64,000 bases of DNA from Pseudomonas putida (GCF_022627325.1 NZ_JAETZZ010000008.1:124001-188000); one strand, 5' to 3'; counted from the stretch's first letter, positions 33,765 through 43,613 are shown. Translations and numbers: made by a program. Notes: generated by a model from the letters alone, not told the origin.

Positions 33765-34412
33765 ATGTCAGAACATCAAACCGCAGACGAAGGCCGCTTC
33801 AGCAGTATCGAGATCCGCATTCTCGGCGCGCTGATCGAAAAACAGGCCACCAGCCCTGAAAGTTACCCACTGACCCTCAATGCCCTGGTGCTGGCCTGCA
33901 ACCAGAAGACCAGCCGTGAGCCGGTGATGAACCTGACCCAGGGCCAGGTCGGCTTGGCGCTGCGTGCCCTGGAAGGCCAAGGCATGACCCGTCTGCAGAT
34001 GGGTAGCCGCGCAGACCGTTGGGAGCAGCGGGTGGACAAGGCACTGGAGCTGGTACCGGCCCAGTTGATACTGATGGGCCTGATGTTTCTGCGTGGGCCG
34101 CAAACGCTCAACGAACTGCTGACGCGCAGCAACCGCCTGCACGACTTCGACGACACCGAGCAGATCCAGCACCAGCTCGAGCGCCTGATCTCGCGTGGTT
34201 TGGCGCTGCACCTGCCACGCCAGGCCGGGCAGCGCGAAGACCGCTATACCCATGCGCTGGGGAATCCGGCCGAAATCGAGGCGATTCTTGCGGCTCGCCA
34301 GCAGGAAGGCGGGGCGCGCAACAGTGGCGCCAATGTGTCGGAAGAAAGGATCGAAGCCCTGGAGGCACGAATTGCCGCGCTGGAGGCGCGCCTGGCCGAG
34401 CTTGAAGGCTAA
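33765..34412 (+). CDS. YceH family (DUF480) protein
   Basis: The 215-residue protein has the DUF480 core: [45 protein letters not shown], tandem winged-helix-like repeats, and [24 protein letters not shown]-terminal coiled coil ([23 protein letters not shown], three heptads) probably mediates oligomerisation. Family function is poorly known; the winged-helix fold suggests nucleic acid or protein binding. The start is ATG 33765 after GAGAG; an upstream TTG adds only two residues. No operon partner on the plus strand is evident. Confidence 0.88.
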   Translation: MSEHQTADEGRFSSIEIRILGALIEKQATSPESYPLTLNALVLACNQKTSREPVMNLTQGQVGLALRALEGQGMTRLQMGSRADRWEQRVDKALELVPAQLILMGLMFLRGPQTLNELLTRSNRLHDFDDTEQIQHQLERLISRGLALHLPRQAGQREDRYTHALGNPAEIEAILAARQQEGGARNSGANVSEERIEALEARIAALEARLAELEG

Positions 34413-34417
34413 GCCAC

Positions 34418-34606
34418 TCAGTGTTCCGGTTCGGGGAAGTTGCGGCAGCTTTTGCGCTCGGCCATTTCCCGGTCACTGGGGCGCTGGTCGACGAACACGG
34501 TACGGCCGTCTGCGTAGATCTCCAGGTAACCCCAGTGCAGGTCCTGCTCCTGCTGCCCGGGCTGGGGTGGCACTAGCCACCAGGGTTCACGGCTGATCAG
34601 GGTCAT
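34418..34606 (-). CDS. Small conserved-looking hypothetical protein
   Basis: This 62-residue protein, MTLISREPWWLVPPQPGQQEQDLHWGYLEIYADGRTVFVDQRPSDREMAERKSCRNFPEPEH, is soluble and aromatic-rich with no known domain. It lies 57 bp downstream of ahpF on the same strand and could share its transcript. GGAATT precedes ATG 34606. Coding is supported by codon pattern and by its position filling the gap before the convergent YceH gene. No function assigned. Confidence 0.6.
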   Translation of the reverse strand: MTLISREPWWLVPPQPGQQEQDLHWGYLEIYADGRTVFVDQRPSDREMAERKSCRNFPEPEH

Positions 34607-34663
34607 GGCTAACAATTCCGGAGGGTGTCGGCACTAAGCATAGACACCCCCCGGTTGTCAGCG

Positions 34664-36226
34664 TTACGCCGGCGCCGAGGCGCGGATCAGGTGATCGAAG
34701 GCCGCCAACGATGCCTTGGCACCCTCGCCCACTGCAATGACGATCTGCTTGTACGGCACGGTGGTCACGTCCCCGGCTGCGAAGACGCCCGGGATGCTGG
34801 TAGCACCTTTGGCATCGACAATGATCTCGCCACGCGGCGACAGCTCGACCGTCCCCTTGAGCCAATCGGTGTTGGGCAACAGGCCGATCTGCACGAAGAT
34901 ACCTTCCAGCGCCAGGTCATGCAGCTCGTCGCTGGTGCGGTCCTTGTAGCGCAGGCCGGTCACCTTCTCGCCATTGCCCAGCACTTCGGTGGTCAGCGCG
35001 CTGGTGATCACCTTGACGTTCGGCAGGCTGTGCAGCTTACGCTGCAGCACGGCGTCGGCACGCAGCTGGCTGTCGAACTCGATCAACGTCACCTGGGCGA
35101 CGATACCTGCCAGGTCGATCGCTGCTTCAACGCCGGAGTTGCCGCCGCCGATCACCGCCACACGCTTGCCCTTGAACAGCGGGCCGTCACAGTGCGGGCA
35201 GTAAGCCACGCCACGGGCGCGGTACTGCTGCTCACCCGGCACGTTCATTTCGCGCCAGCGGGCGCCCGTGGCGAGGATCACGGTCTTGGCTTTGAGCGAG
35301 GCGCCGCCGGCAAGGCGCACTTCGTGCAGGCCACCGTCGGTGGCAGGAATGAGTGCTTCACCGCGCTGAAGGTTCATGATGTCGACATCGTACTGCTTGA
35401 CGTGCTCTTCCAGTGCAGTCGCCAGTTTCGGCCCCTCGGTTTCCTGCACGGAAATGAAGTTCTCGATGGCCATGGTATCGAGCACCTGGCCGCCGAAACG
35501 CTCGGCAGCGACACCGGTACGGATACCCTTGCGTGCTGCGTAGATGGCGGCGGCAGCGCCGGCGGGGCCACCACCGACCACCAGCACGTCGAAAGCGTCC
35601 TTGGCGTTGATCTTCTCGGCCTGACGGGCGCCGGAACTGGTGTCGATCTTGCCGAGGATCTCTTCCAGGCCCATGCGGCCCTGGCCGAACACTTCACCGT
35701 TCAGGTAGATGCTGGGCACGGCCATGATCTTGCGTGACTCGACTTCGTCCTGGAACAGCGCGCCGTCAATGGCCACGTGGCGTACGTTGGGGTTGAGCAC
35801 CGCCATCAGGTTCAGCGCCTGGACCACGTCGGGGCAGTTCTGGCACGACAGCGAGAAGTAGGTCTCGAAGGTGAACTCGCCCTCCAGGGCCTGGATCTGC
35901 TCGATCACTTCGGCACTGGCCTTGGAGGGGTGGCCGCCGACTTGCAGCAGCGCCAGCACCAGGGAGGTGAATTCGTGGCCCATGGGGATGCCGGCAAAAC
36001 GCAGGCTGATGTCGGCACCCGGGCGGTTGAGCGAGAACGACGGGCGACGGGCATCGGTACCGTCCGCGCTCAAGGTAATGAGGTTCGACAGACTGGCAAT
36101 TTCCACCAGCAGGTCGTGCAGTTCGCGGGACTTCGCGCCGTCGTCGAGGGATGCAACGATCTCGATCGGCTGGGTGACCCGCTCCAGGTAGGTTTTCAGT
36201 TGCGATTTAAGCGTGGCGTCCAACAT
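34664..36226 (-). CDS. ahpF: Alkyl hydroperoxide reductase subunit F
   Basis: The 520-residue flavoprotein disulfide reductase has an N-terminal double-thioredoxin-like domain with SCQNCPDV (the redox Cys pair that reduces AhpC), [21 protein letters not shown] for FAD, the thioredoxin-reductase-type active site AYCPHCDGP near residue 343, and [12 protein letters not shown] for NADH. It passes electrons from NADH to AhpC to remove peroxides in the cytosol. ATG 36226 after AAGGAA was chosen; an in-frame start 33 bp upstream is not conserved. It is downstream of ahpC with a terminator-like hairpin between them. Confidence 0.95.
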   Translation of the reverse strand: MLDATLKSQLKTYLERVTQPIEIVASLDDGAKSRELHDLLVEIASLSNLITLSADGTDARRPSFSLNRPGADISLRFAGIPMGHEFTSLVLALLQVGGHPSKASAEVIEQIQALEGEFTFETYFSLSCQNCPDVVQALNLMAVLNPNVRHVAIDGALFQDEVESRKIMAVPSIYLNGEVFGQGRMGLEEILGKIDTSSGARQAEKINAKDAFDVLVVGGGPAGAAAAIYAARKGIRTGVAAERFGGQVLDTMAIENFISVQETEGPKLATALEEHVKQYDVDIMNLQRGEALIPATDGGLHEVRLAGGASLKAKTVILATGARWREMNVPGEQQYRARGVAYCPHCDGPLFKGKRVAVIGGGNSGVEAAIDLAGIVAQVTLIEFDSQLRADAVLQRKLHSLPNVKVITSALTTEVLGNGEKVTGLRYKDRTSDELHDLALEGIFVQIGLLPNTDWLKGTVELSPRGEIIVDAKGATSIPGVFAAGDVTTVPYKQIVIAVGEGAKASLAAFDHLIRASAPA

Positions 36227-36257
36227 ACGGGCGATTCCTTTTTCAATCTTCGGATAC

Positions 36258-36288
36258 AAAAACGCCCAGGCAATAGCGCCCGGGCGTT
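36258..36288 (-). terminator. Attenuator/terminator hairpin between ahpC and ahpF
   Basis: On the ahpC strand the RNA folds ACGCCCGGGCG with CCTGGGCGT (loop CTATTG region) followed by TTTTT. It lies 62 bp after the ahpC stop and 31 bp before the ahpF start, so it likely gives far more ahpC than ahpF mRNA. Confidence 0.75.
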
Positions 36289-36350
36289 TGGCGGGGCAGT
36301 GAGTACTTCAGCTTTGGCGGCTGCTCACCGCCCACGACTGGCGCACGGTC

Positions 36351-36914
36351 TTAGATCTTGCCGACCAGGTCCAGGGATGGCGCGAGGGTAGCTTCGCCTT
36401 CTTTCCACTTGGCTGGGCAGACTTCGCCTGGGTGAGCGGCGATGTACTGGGCAGCCTTGACCTTGCGCAGCAGCTCGCTGGCGTCGCGGCCTACGCCACC
36501 GTCGTTGATTTCGACGATCTTGATCTGGCCTTCCGGGTTGATCACGAAGGTACCGCGATCGGCCATGCCGGCTTCTTCGATCAGCACGTCGAAGTTGCGC
36601 GAAATGACGTGGGTCGGGTCACCGATCAGCGGGTACTTGATCTTGCTGATGGTGTCGGAAGTGTCGTGCCAGGCTTTGTGGGTGAAGTGGGTGTCGGTGG
36701 ACACGCCGTAGATTTCCACGCCCAGCTTCTGGAACTCGGCGTAGTTGTCAGCAAGGTCACCCAGCTCGGTCGGGCAGACGAAGGTGAAATCGGCCGGGTA
36801 GAAGAACACGACAGACCACTTGCCCTTCAGGTCGGCTTCGCTGACCTGAACGAATTCGCCGTTGTGGAAGGCGGTGGCGTTGAACGGTTTGACCTGGCTG
36901 TTGATGATTGGCAT
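36351..36914 (-). CDS. ahpC: Peroxiredoxin AhpC
   Basis: The 187-residue typical 2-Cys peroxiredoxin has the peroxidatic Cys in [17 protein letters not shown] (near residue 47) and the resolving Cys in [13 protein letters not shown] (near 166). It reduces hydrogen peroxide and organic peroxides and is recycled by AhpF. GGAGCG precedes the ATG. The 263-bp upstream gap contains an A/T-rich stretch around 36995-37045 in which an OxyR site is plausible, but I could not define a convincing four-box motif. Confidence 0.96.
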   Translation of the reverse strand: MPIINSQVKPFNATAFHNGEFVQVSEADLKGKWSVVFFYPADFTFVCPTELGDLADNYAEFQKLGVEIYGVSTDTHFTHKAWHDTSDTISKIKYPLIGDPTHVISRNFDVLIEEAGMADRGTFVINPEGQIKIVEINDGGVGRDASELLRKVKAAQYIAAHPGEVCPAKWKEGEATLAPSLDLVGKI

Positions 36915-37116
36915 GAGAGACGCTCCTTCATGGGGTTGGAATCAGTTGATGGAGAGAATCCTAACCGCTGGTCGCCATGAAGGCTCATTGGCAAACCTCA
37001 TGCTTGCGATTGGTTTTGGCTATAAGCGAGGTTTATTAATAGAAGGGATTGGGCTGAGCAAAGGATTGCGCCCGCTTGTGCGGCCCTCTCCGGCAAGCCG
37101 ACTGCCATTGCTAGGC

Positions 37117-37152
37117 GCCGGCTTCAGGGCTGGGCATACCCGGGAAGCCGGC
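37117..37152. repeat. REP-like imperfect palindrome upstream of gor 3' end
   Basis: GCCGGCTTC (37117-37125) and GAAGCCGGC (37144-37152) form a 9-bp inverted repeat, with another CCGGCAAGCCG at 37090-37100. GCCGGC-cored extragenic palindromes are frequent in P. putida. There is no T-run, so it is REP-like rather than a classical terminator. Confidence 0.5.
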
Positions 37153-37177
37153 TTGCGGGTTTCAGGGGGAGTGAGGT

Positions 37178-38533
37178 TCAGCGCGTAACGGTGCGCATGG
37201 TGACGAACTCTTCCGCCGCCGTCGGGTGCACGCCAATGGTCTCGTCGAACTGCTGCTTGGTAGCGCCAGCCTTCAGGGCAATACCCAAGCCCTGGATGAT
37301 CTCGCCAGCCTCAGGGCCGACCATGTGGCAGCCCAGCACCTTGTCGGTTTCGGCGTCCACCACCAGTTTCATCAGGGTCTTTTCCTGGATGTCGGTGAGG
37401 GTCAGTTTCATGGCGCGGAAGCGGCTTTCGAAGACCTGCACCTTGTGCCCGGCTTCCAGTGCCTGCTCTTCAGTCAGGCCCACGGTACCGATCGGCGGCT
37501 GGCTGAACACTGCGGTGGGGATGTTCTGGTAATCCACCGGGCGGTACTGCTCGGGTTTGAACAGGCGCCGTGCCACGGCCATGCCTTCGGCCAGGGCGAC
37601 CGGGGTGAGCTGCACGCGGCCGATCACATCGCCGATGGCCAGGATCGTCGGAGCGGTGGTCTGGTACTGCTCGTCCACACGGATGTAACCGCGGCCGTCC
37701 AGCTCCACACCGGTGTTTTCCAGGCCCAGATTGTCGAGCATCGGGCGTCGGCCGGTGGCGTAGAACACGCAATCGGTGACCAGTTCACGGCCATCCTTGA
37801 GGGTGGCCTTGAGGCTGCCGTCTTCAAGCTGCTCGATGCGCTGGATATCGGCATTGAACTGTAAGTCCATGCCGCGTTTTTCCAGCTCTTCCTTCAAATG
37901 GGTACGCACCGAACCGTCGAAACCGCGCAGGAACATGTCGCCGCGATAGAGCAACGTGGTGGCAGCGCCCAGCCCTTGGAAAATGCCGGCGAACTCGACC
38001 GCAATGTAGCCGCCGCCCACCACCAGCACCCGGCGTGGCAGCGCTTTGAGGTAAAACGCCTCGTTGGAGGTGATGGCCAGTTCCTTGCCCGGAATGTCCG
38101 GTACCTGGGGCCAGCCACCCGTCGCGATAAGGATGTGCCCGGCGCTGTAGCGCTGGCCTTGCACTTCCACTTCGTTGGCGCCGGTGATGCGCGCATGGCC
38201 TTGCAGCAGCGTCACGCCGCTGTTGACCAGCAGGTTGCGATAGATGCCGTTGAGGCGTTCGATTTCGCGATTTTTGTTGGCGATGAGGGTACCCCAGTCG
38301 AAGTGGCCCTCCTCCAAGGTCCAGCCGTAGCCGGCAGCCTGCTCCAGTTCATCCGCGACGTGGGCGCCATACACCAGCAGCTTCTTGGGCACACAACCAA
38401 CGTTGACGCAGGTACCACCCAGGTAGCGGCTCTCGGCTACCGCCACTTTTGCGCCAAAGCCCGCTGCGAAGCGCGCCGCGCGCACACCACCGGACCCGGC
38501 ACCAATCACGAACAGATCAAAATCGTAGGCCAT
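37178..38533 (-). CDS. gor: Glutathione-disulfide reductase
   Basis: The 451-residue enzyme starts [22 protein letters not shown] (FAD), has the redox disulfide [19 protein letters not shown] near residues 41-58, [17 protein letters not shown] for NADPH, and the dimer-interface catalytic His in [17 protein letters not shown] at the C-terminus. It regenerates GSH from GSSG using NADPH in the cytosol. AAGGAGAC precedes the ATG. It is transcribed in the same direction as galU, which lies 175 bp upstream, with an elaborate terminator element between them. Confidence 0.95.
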   Translation of the reverse strand: MAYDFDLFVIGAGSGGVRAARFAAGFGAKVAVAESRYLGGTCVNVGCVPKKLLVYGAHVADELEQAAGYGWTLEEGHFDWGTLIANKNREIERLNGIYRNLLVNSGVTLLQGHARITGANEVEVQGQRYSAGHILIATGGWPQVPDIPGKELAITSNEAFYLKALPRRVLVVGGGYIAVEFAGIFQGLGAATTLLYRGDMFLRGFDGSVRTHLKEELEKRGMDLQFNADIQRIEQLEDGSLKATLKDGRELVTDCVFYATGRRPMLDNLGLENTGVELDGRGYIRVDEQYQTTAPTILAIGDVIGRVQLTPVALAEGMAVARRLFKPEQYRPVDYQNIPTAVFSQPPIGTVGLTEEQALEAGHKVQVFESRFRAMKLTLTDIQEKTLMKLVVDAETDKVLGCHMVGPEAGEIIQGLGIALKAGATKQQFDETIGVHPTAAEEFVTMRTVTR

Positions 38534-38586
38534 GTATTCAGTCTCCTTGGCTGGCGTTCAGCATACCGCCGTTGGCCGCCACAAAC

Positions 38587-38690
38587 AAAAAAGCCACCCA
38601 GCCGGGTAATGCACGGCAGTCAGCATTTTCAGGGCCGCTGTGCGGCTCCAAATCGCTTGACTGTAGTGCATTACCCCGAAGGGTGGCTCG
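38587..38690 (-). terminator. galU terminator with a nested ~70-nt palindromic element (copy 1)
   Basis: On the galU strand the outer stem GCCACCC (38687-38681) pairs with GGGTGGC (38599-38593) and is followed by TTTTTT, an intrinsic terminator. Its loop holds a second, perfect 11-bp stem GGGTAATGCAC/GTGCATTACCC (38676-38666 with 38614-38604), then ACAGTCA/TGACTG, and an inner GAGCCGC-ACA-GCGGCCC hairpin. The segment containing CAGTCAAGCGA and CCTGA is related to the element after tRNA-Leu at 52522-52620, as if a small element sits inside the terminator loop. Confidence 0.7.
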
Positions 38691-38708
38691 TAGACCCGCG
38701 GTGGCTTA

Positions 38709-39548
38709 TCAGTAAGCCTTGCCGGTCTTGTAGTAGTTCTCGAAGCAGAAGTTGGTCGCGTCGATGTAACCTTCGGCGCCGCCGCAGTCGAAACGCTGGC
38801 CCTTGAACTTGTAGGCGATCACGCAGCCGTTCTGCGCCTGCTGCATCAGTGCGTCAGTGATCTGGATCTCGCCGCCTTTGCCCGGTGGGGTGTTGCGGAT
38901 GATATCGAAGATATCCGGGGTCAGGATGTAGCGGCCGATGATCGCCAGGTTCGACGGAGCGTCTTCCGGGGCAGGCTTCTCGACCATGTTGGTCACACGG
39001 AAGATGTCGTCGCGGATCATGTCGCCGGCAATCACGCCGTACTTGTTGGTTTCCTGCGGATCGACTTCCTGGATGGCGATGATCGAGCAGCGGAACTGGT
39101 TATACAGCTTCACCATCTGGGTCAGTACGCCGTCACCTTCCGGGTTGACGCACAGGTCATCGGCCAGCACCACGGCAAACGGTTCGTCACCGATCAGCGG
39201 CTGGCCGGTGAGGATGGCATGGCCCAGGCCTTTCATTTCGGTCTGGCGGGTGTAGGAGAACGAGCACTCGTTGAGCAGGCGACGGATGCCGACCAGGTAT
39301 TTTTCCTTGTCGGTGCCCTTGATCTGGTTTTCCAGCTCGTAGCTGATGTCGAAGTGGTCTTCCAGGGCGCGCTTACCGCGGCCTGTGACAATGGAAATCT
39401 CGTTCAGGCCAGCGTCCAGGGCCTCTTCAACGCCATACTGGATCAGTGGCTTGTTGACCACTGGCAGCATTTCCTTGGGCATGGCTTTGGTAGCAGGCAG
39501 GAAGCGAGTGCCGTAACCGGCTGCCGGGAACAAGCATTTCTTGATCAT
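38709..39548 (-). CDS. galU: UTP-glucose-1-phosphate uridylyltransferase
   Basis: The 279-residue enzyme starts MIKKCLFPAAGYGTRFLPATKAMPKEMLPVVNKPLIQYGVEEA, the GalU nucleotide-binding motif, followed by GLGHAILTG and FDCGGAEGYIDATNFC. It makes UDP-glucose for envelope and exopolysaccharide sugars and for the neighbouring UDP-glucose dehydrogenase, whose gene is 48 bp upstream on the same strand. The two probably form an operon supplying UDP-glucuronate. A strong terminator follows. Confidence 0.96.
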   Translation of the reverse strand: MIKKCLFPAAGYGTRFLPATKAMPKEMLPVVNKPLIQYGVEEALDAGLNEISIVTGRGKRALEDHFDISYELENQIKGTDKEKYLVGIRRLLNECSFSYTRQTEMKGLGHAILTGQPLIGDEPFAVVLADDLCVNPEGDGVLTQMVKLYNQFRCSIIAIQEVDPQETNKYGVIAGDMIRDDIFRVTNMVEKPAPEDAPSNLAIIGRYILTPDIFDIIRNTPPGKGGEIQITDALMQQAQNGCVIAYKFKGQRFDCGGAEGYIDATNFCFENYYKTGKAY

Positions 39549-39596
39549 AAACGTCCTTAAACAAAGGCGGAGCCTGTGGAATTCGGCGCAGTCTAA

Positions 39597-40958
39597 TCAG
39601 GCGGCAGTCACCTTACAATGCCCCGCCTGGGGCCGACCGATGCCATGATAGAGATAACCCAGTGTAGATAGTTCCAGGGGATCGTAAATATTACGACCAT
39701 CAAATATCACTGGCATGCGCATCAGCCCGCGCACTCGGCTGAAATCCGGTTGGCGGAACTGCTTCCATTCAGTCACCAGGGCCAGTGCATCGGCACCTTC
39801 CACGCAGGCGTAAGGGTCCTCGGTCAGCTTCAGTTGACCACTGGCCAGCGCCTGCGCATAGCGCTCGGCAACCCCGGCCAGCGCTACCGGATCGCAGGCC
39901 TGCACGCGTGTGCCTGCGGCCAGCAACGCATCGAGCAGCACCAGGCTGGGTGCCTCGCGCAGGTCATCGGTGCCCGGTTTGAAGGCCAGCCCCCATACCG
40001 CCACGGTACGCCCGCGTAGCACACCACCGAAATGCTGCTGCAGGGCGGTGAACAACAGGTTTTTTTGCTGATCGTTGCGGGCCTGTACTGCCCGCAGGAT
40101 GGCAGGCTGATAACCTTGCTGCTCGGCTGTGCGCAGCAACGCACGGATGTCCTTCGGGAAGCACGATCCCCCATAGCCACAGCCGGCGTAGATGAAATGG
40201 CTGCCGATGCGCCGGTCGCTGCCAATGCCGTGGCGCACCTGCTCGATGTCCACGCCCAGGTGGGCGCACAGCCCGGCCAGTTCGTTGATGAACGATATCT
40301 TGGTGGCCAGGAAGGCGTTGGCGGCGTACTTGCTGAACTCGGCCGCACGCGGGGACATCACCAGGATACGTTCGCGGTTGCGCACAAAGGGCGCGTAGAG
40401 GCGTTGCAAGCACTGCCGTGCTGTCTCGTTGTCCGTGCCTATGATGATGCGGTCCGGGCGCATGAAATCGTCGACGGCGCTGCCTTCCTTGAGAAACTCC
40501 GGGTTGCTCGCCACCTCGACGGTAAAACCGGCGCTGCGCTCGCGCAGGCCCTGCATCACCTGCCGGGCCACGCGCTCTGCGGTGCCGACCGGCACGGTCG
40601 ACTTGTTGACCACCAGGCAACTGCGCGGCAAATGGCGGCCAAGGCTGTCGGCCACGGCCAGGACGTGCTGCAGGTCGGCCGAGCCGTCCTCCAGGCTGGG
40701 CGTACCCACGGCGATGAACACCACCTGCGCCGTGGCCAGCGACGGCTGCCACTGGTCGCTGAAGCTCAGCAGCCCTTGCTCCATGCCCGCTTGCAGCAGT
40801 GCCTGCAACCCCGGTTCGTGGATCGGACACTGGCCCTGCCGTAGCTGTGCCAGGCGGTGCGGGTCACGCTCCAGGCACACCACCCGGTTGCCCATCCCGG
40901 CGAAACAGGCTGCCGTCACCAACCCTACATACCCTGCCCCGATCACACAGAGGTCCAT
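39597..40958 (-). CDS. ugd: UDP-glucose 6-dehydrogenase
   Basis: The 453-residue NAD-dependent enzyme starts MDLCVIGAGYVGLVTAACFAGMG (Rossmann fold), has NPEFLKEGSAVDDFMRPDRI, and the catalytic Cys in YGGSCFPKDIRALL near residue 261. It oxidises UDP-glucose to UDP-glucuronate in the cytosol. It is upstream of galU in the same direction, so substrate and product enzymes are co-expressed. No exopolysaccharide polymerase genes are in the window, so the user of UDP-glucuronate lies elsewhere. Confidence 0.94.
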   Translation of the reverse strand: MDLCVIGAGYVGLVTAACFAGMGNRVVCLERDPHRLAQLRQGQCPIHEPGLQALLQAGMEQGLLSFSDQWQPSLATAQVVFIAVGTPSLEDGSADLQHVLAVADSLGRHLPRSCLVVNKSTVPVGTAERVARQVMQGLRERSAGFTVEVASNPEFLKEGSAVDDFMRPDRIIIGTDNETARQCLQRLYAPFVRNRERILVMSPRAAEFSKYAANAFLATKISFINELAGLCAHLGVDIEQVRHGIGSDRRIGSHFIYAGCGYGGSCFPKDIRALLRTAEQQGYQPAILRAVQARNDQQKNLLFTALQQHFGGVLRGRTVAVWGLAFKPGTDDLREAPSLVLLDALLAAGTRVQACDPVALAGVAERYAQALASGQLKLTEDPYACVEGADALALVTEWKQFRQPDFSRVRGLMRMPVIFDGRNIYDPLELSTLGYLYHGIGRPQAGHCKVTAA

Positions 40959-41058
40959 GGCCGCGCTCCTTGAGTGAGATAGCGGACATTGCTACCGCCC
41001 GGGGGTTGCAAAGCGGTGACGGCGCCATGACAGAACAGTGCGGCCAACGGTGAGCGCG

Positions 41059-41991
41059 TCAGCTACCGGTGCCCTGCCCGATCAGCACCCCGTCGACCTT
41101 CTGCCCATACAGGTTGACGCCGTCGTTGGCATGGAACTTCAGCCGGGTCTTCTCGATAGAGCCCTCCACCAGCCGAGGGTCCTGCGGCCGTTCGTGGCGG
41201 TTGACCCAGGCTGCCACATCCCACGCCTGCTGATCACTCAGGCTGCCTGGCCGGCCCAGCGGCATGTTGTGCTTGATGAAGGAAGCCGCCGTATTGATCC
41301 GGTGCATGCCGGCGCCCCAGTTGTAGGAATCCTTGCCCCACAACGGCGGCATCACGTATTCGTCGGCCACCTTCTGCCCTTCGCCGTTGTCCCCGTGGCA
41401 GATGGCGCACTGCTCGCGGTAAACCTGCTGACCGCGCTTGAAGTCATAGCCACCCTTGGGTTGCGGTACTTCAGGGTACCCGCGCCCGGCGATCTCCACC
41501 CCTGTAGGGGCTTTGGTAGCCAACCAGTAGGCATAGACCGACAGCGCGGTCATCTGCGGGCTGTCGGCGGCCGGTGGCTTGCCGTTCATGCTGAACTGGA
41601 AGCAGCCTTGGATACGCTCGGCGAAGGTGTTGACCTTGTCATTTTTCTTGCGATATGCCGGATACATAGGGTAGGCACCCCACATCGGCGCAGAGTGCGC
41701 CAAGCGGCCTTGGTCCAGGTGGCAGTTGCTGCAGTTCATGCCGTTACCCACCGCCTCAGGCATCAGTCGGCGGGTGTCGACGAACAGCGCATGGCCCTCG
41801 CGCACCCTGTTGCCGAAAGCGTTGTCGGGCAGTTCACGCTCAGCGGGAGGCGCAAACTGCGCTGAGCCCTTGGCAGCAGTAACGTTCAACTGCGACTGGT
41901 CTTCCATGGCGATGGGCGCCGCAACTGCATGCCCCATGGCCGACAGCAGCAACGCTGGCATCAGTGCTTTCTTGGCTTTCTTGGCTGTCAT
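41059..41991 (-). CDS. tsdA: Diheme cytochrome c, thiosulfate dehydrogenase TsdA-like
   Basis: The 310-residue exported protein (signal MTAKKAKKALMPALLLSAMGHAVAA) has two heme motifs, NCSNCH and QCAICH. After the first heme come HLDQGRLAHSAPMWGAYP and RIQGCFQFSMNGKP, the layout of TsdA, where a conserved Cys serves as an unusual axial heme ligand. TsdA joins two thiosulfates to tetrathionate in the periplasm. The ATG at 41991 overlaps the stop of the upstream diheme cytochrome gene (ATGA), matching the known tsdBA order. The longer upstream frame is spurious. Other diheme c oxidases remain possible. Confidence 0.75.
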   Translation of the reverse strand: MTAKKAKKALMPALLLSAMGHAVAAPIAMEDQSQLNVTAAKGSAQFAPPAERELPDNAFGNRVREGHALFVDTRRLMPEAVGNGMNCSNCHLDQGRLAHSAPMWGAYPMYPAYRKKNDKVNTFAERIQGCFQFSMNGKPPAADSPQMTALSVYAYWLATKAPTGVEIAGRGYPEVPQPKGGYDFKRGQQVYREQCAICHGDNGEGQKVADEYVMPPLWGKDSYNWGAGMHRINTAASFIKHNMPLGRPGSLSDQQAWDVAAWVNRHERPQDPRLVEGSIEKTRLKFHANDGVNLYGQKVDGVLIGQGTGS

Positions 41992-42638
41992 GGCTTGACC
42001 TCCTGGCTGGCAGGGTTGGCAAAGAATGCTGCGATTGCCTGGACCTCTTGGTCGGTCAGGGCCTTGGCCACGCCGACCATCAGCTGATTGGGGTCGTTGC
42101 TGCGGCTGCCATCGCGCCAGCCATTGAGTTGCGCCGCCAGGTAGCTGGCAGGCTGACCTGCCAGGGGCGGAAAGTGCTCGCCCACACCACTGCCACCAGG
42201 GCCATGGCATTGCACGCAACCGGGAATGTTACGGCTCCAGTCACCGTAAAGCGCCAGGCGGGTGGTGGGGTCGTTAGCGATCTGCTGGCGGCGCACACCT
42301 GGGGCCTGCTCGCCTGGCAGGCTGGCCAGGTAGCTGCTGACAGCCGTGATCTCATCCTCGGTCAAGGCCTTGGCCAGCGGCTCCATCACCGCTTGTTTGC
42401 GGCTGCCGGCACGCCAGTCATGCAACTGTTTGCTCAGGTAACCTGCCGGCAGGCCGGCCAGGCGTGGGAAGCCAGCGGTGGCTATGCCCTTGCCGTCAGG
42501 GCCATGGCAGCCCAGGCAAGCCATGGCGGCGGGGTTGGCGCCACCCTGGGTGAAGATCTTCTGGCCATCGGCGGCGTGCGCCATGGGCCAGGCCACGATC
42601 AGCAGGCTGCCGATCAGGACTCGACTCAACGGGGTCAT
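41988..42638 (-). CDS. tsdB: Diheme c4-type cytochrome, TsdB-like
   Basis: The 216-residue exported cytochrome has a signal peptide (ending PMAHAADG) and two c-type heme sites, ACLGCHGPDG and GCVQCHGPGG, in tandem c4-like domains with repeated FPRLAGLPAGYLSKQLHDWRAG and FPPLAGQPASYLAAQLNGWRDG. It should accept electrons from the downstream TsdA-like protein and pass them to the respiratory chain. GGAG lies 8 bp before ATG 42638; a GTG one codon earlier is possible. Start and stop of the pair overlap by 4 bp. Confidence 0.8.
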   Translation of the reverse strand: MTPLSRVLIGSLLIVAWPMAHAADGQKIFTQGGANPAAMACLGCHGPDGKGIATAGFPRLAGLPAGYLSKQLHDWRAGSRKQAVMEPLAKALTEDEITAVSSYLASLPGEQAPGVRRQQIANDPTTRLALYGDWSRNIPGCVQCHGPGGSGVGEHFPPLAGQPASYLAAQLNGWRDGSRSNDPNQLMVGVAKALTDQEVQAIAAFFANPASQEVKP

Positions 42639-42783
42639 CACGAATCTCCATTTCTTTTGTTATAAGCTTAGGCTTAAAACACATAAGCAAATGGATACTA
42701 GCCCCGCCTGGGAACTGCCAACAACGGCAACACGACCAGCACATGGCAATTGGCCTTGTTAACCGCGTTTTACTTGAGCCAGA

Positions 42784-43143
42784 TCAACCGCCAGAGATGC
42801 ACTTGGTCGCCGCGGTGCGCACATCCCCCAGACGCAGTGGGAAGTTGTTCAAGCGTTCATGCAGCTTGATGCTGCTGCCGCTGCCACGTTCATCGATATC
42901 CACCAGTGCCGCTGGCCCGGCGCCGGCCGTCAGCTTTTGCGGCACGATCAAGCGCAGGCCATCGCCGCGCTGCTCTTCGACCAACGGATCACGGGTGTTC
43001 GCCAGCTCCTTCTTGACACAGTCGGCATACTCGCGGGGCGTCTTGCCAGAGATCACATCCATCGTTTCGTGCGACTGCTCCAGCTCGGCAACGCTGACAC
43101 AACCACCCAGCGTCAGGGACAACGCCGCCACCATCCACTTCAT
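42784..43143 (-). CDS. Hypothetical lipoprotein
   Basis: The 119-residue product MKWMVAALSLTLGGCVSVAELEQ has a lipobox with Cys15 and a mature domain with two further Cys residues (EYADCVKKEL and ATKCISGG) that could form a disulfide. There is no known domain that I recognise. GAGGT precedes ATG 43143; the longer frame upstream lacks a signal sequence. It stands alone between tsdB and the divergent DUF1883 gene. Confidence 0.72.
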   Translation of the reverse strand: MKWMVAALSLTLGGCVSVAELEQSHETMDVISGKTPREYADCVKKELANTRDPLVEEQRGDGLRLIVPQKLTAGAGPAALVDIDERGSGSSIKLHERLNNFPLRLGDVRTAATKCISGG

Positions 43144-43303
43144 TTGGCATACCTCAGCTATCAGGAATGCATCAGACCACGGCCAGGCACTTTTGCTCCG
43201 TGCTTTGGCAGATTTATCTAGCCCCACGCCATCCGGCGCGCCAGCCAATCCCGACATCGTGGTATCGTTCGCGTTTGCTGAACCCGACTTTGCGGAGCAC
43301 CCC

Positions 43304-43606
43304 ATGAAATTCGTACACCAGCGCGAGCATCTGAACGAGGACGACATCGTCGTCATCGAGTGCTCTCAACGCTGCAACATCCGCCTGATGAACGACGCCA
43401 ACTTCCGCAGCTTCAAAAACGGCGGCCGACACACCTACCACGGCGGCCACTTCGAGCGGTTCCCGGCCAAGATCACGGTACCTAGCACCGGTTTCTGGAA
43501 CATCACCATCGACACCGTGACCACGCGCCCGATCTCGGTAACGCGCAAGCCAACCTTGTCCCACAAGATCAAGATCATCCGTCGTTCGTCGTCCAAACTC
43601 AGATAA
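43304..43606 (+). CDS. DUF1883 protein
   Basis: The 100-residue protein MKFVHQREHLNEDDIVVIECSQRCNIRLMNDANFRSFKNG matches DUF1883, a small beta-rich family; YHGGHFERFPAKITVPSTGFWNITIDT is the conserved core and resembles proteins that are sometimes fused to TIR domains. No TIR domain is present here. The C-terminus is strongly basic. It is followed after 7 bp by a 56-residue gene on the same strand. Function unknown; a nucleic-acid or ligand-binding role is only a guess. Confidence 0.8.
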   Translation: MKFVHQREHLNEDDIVVIECSQRCNIRLMNDANFRSFKNGGRHTYHGGHFERFPAKITVPSTGFWNITIDTVTTRPISVTRKPTLSHKIKIIRRSSSKLR

Positions 43607-43613
43607 GACCGCC

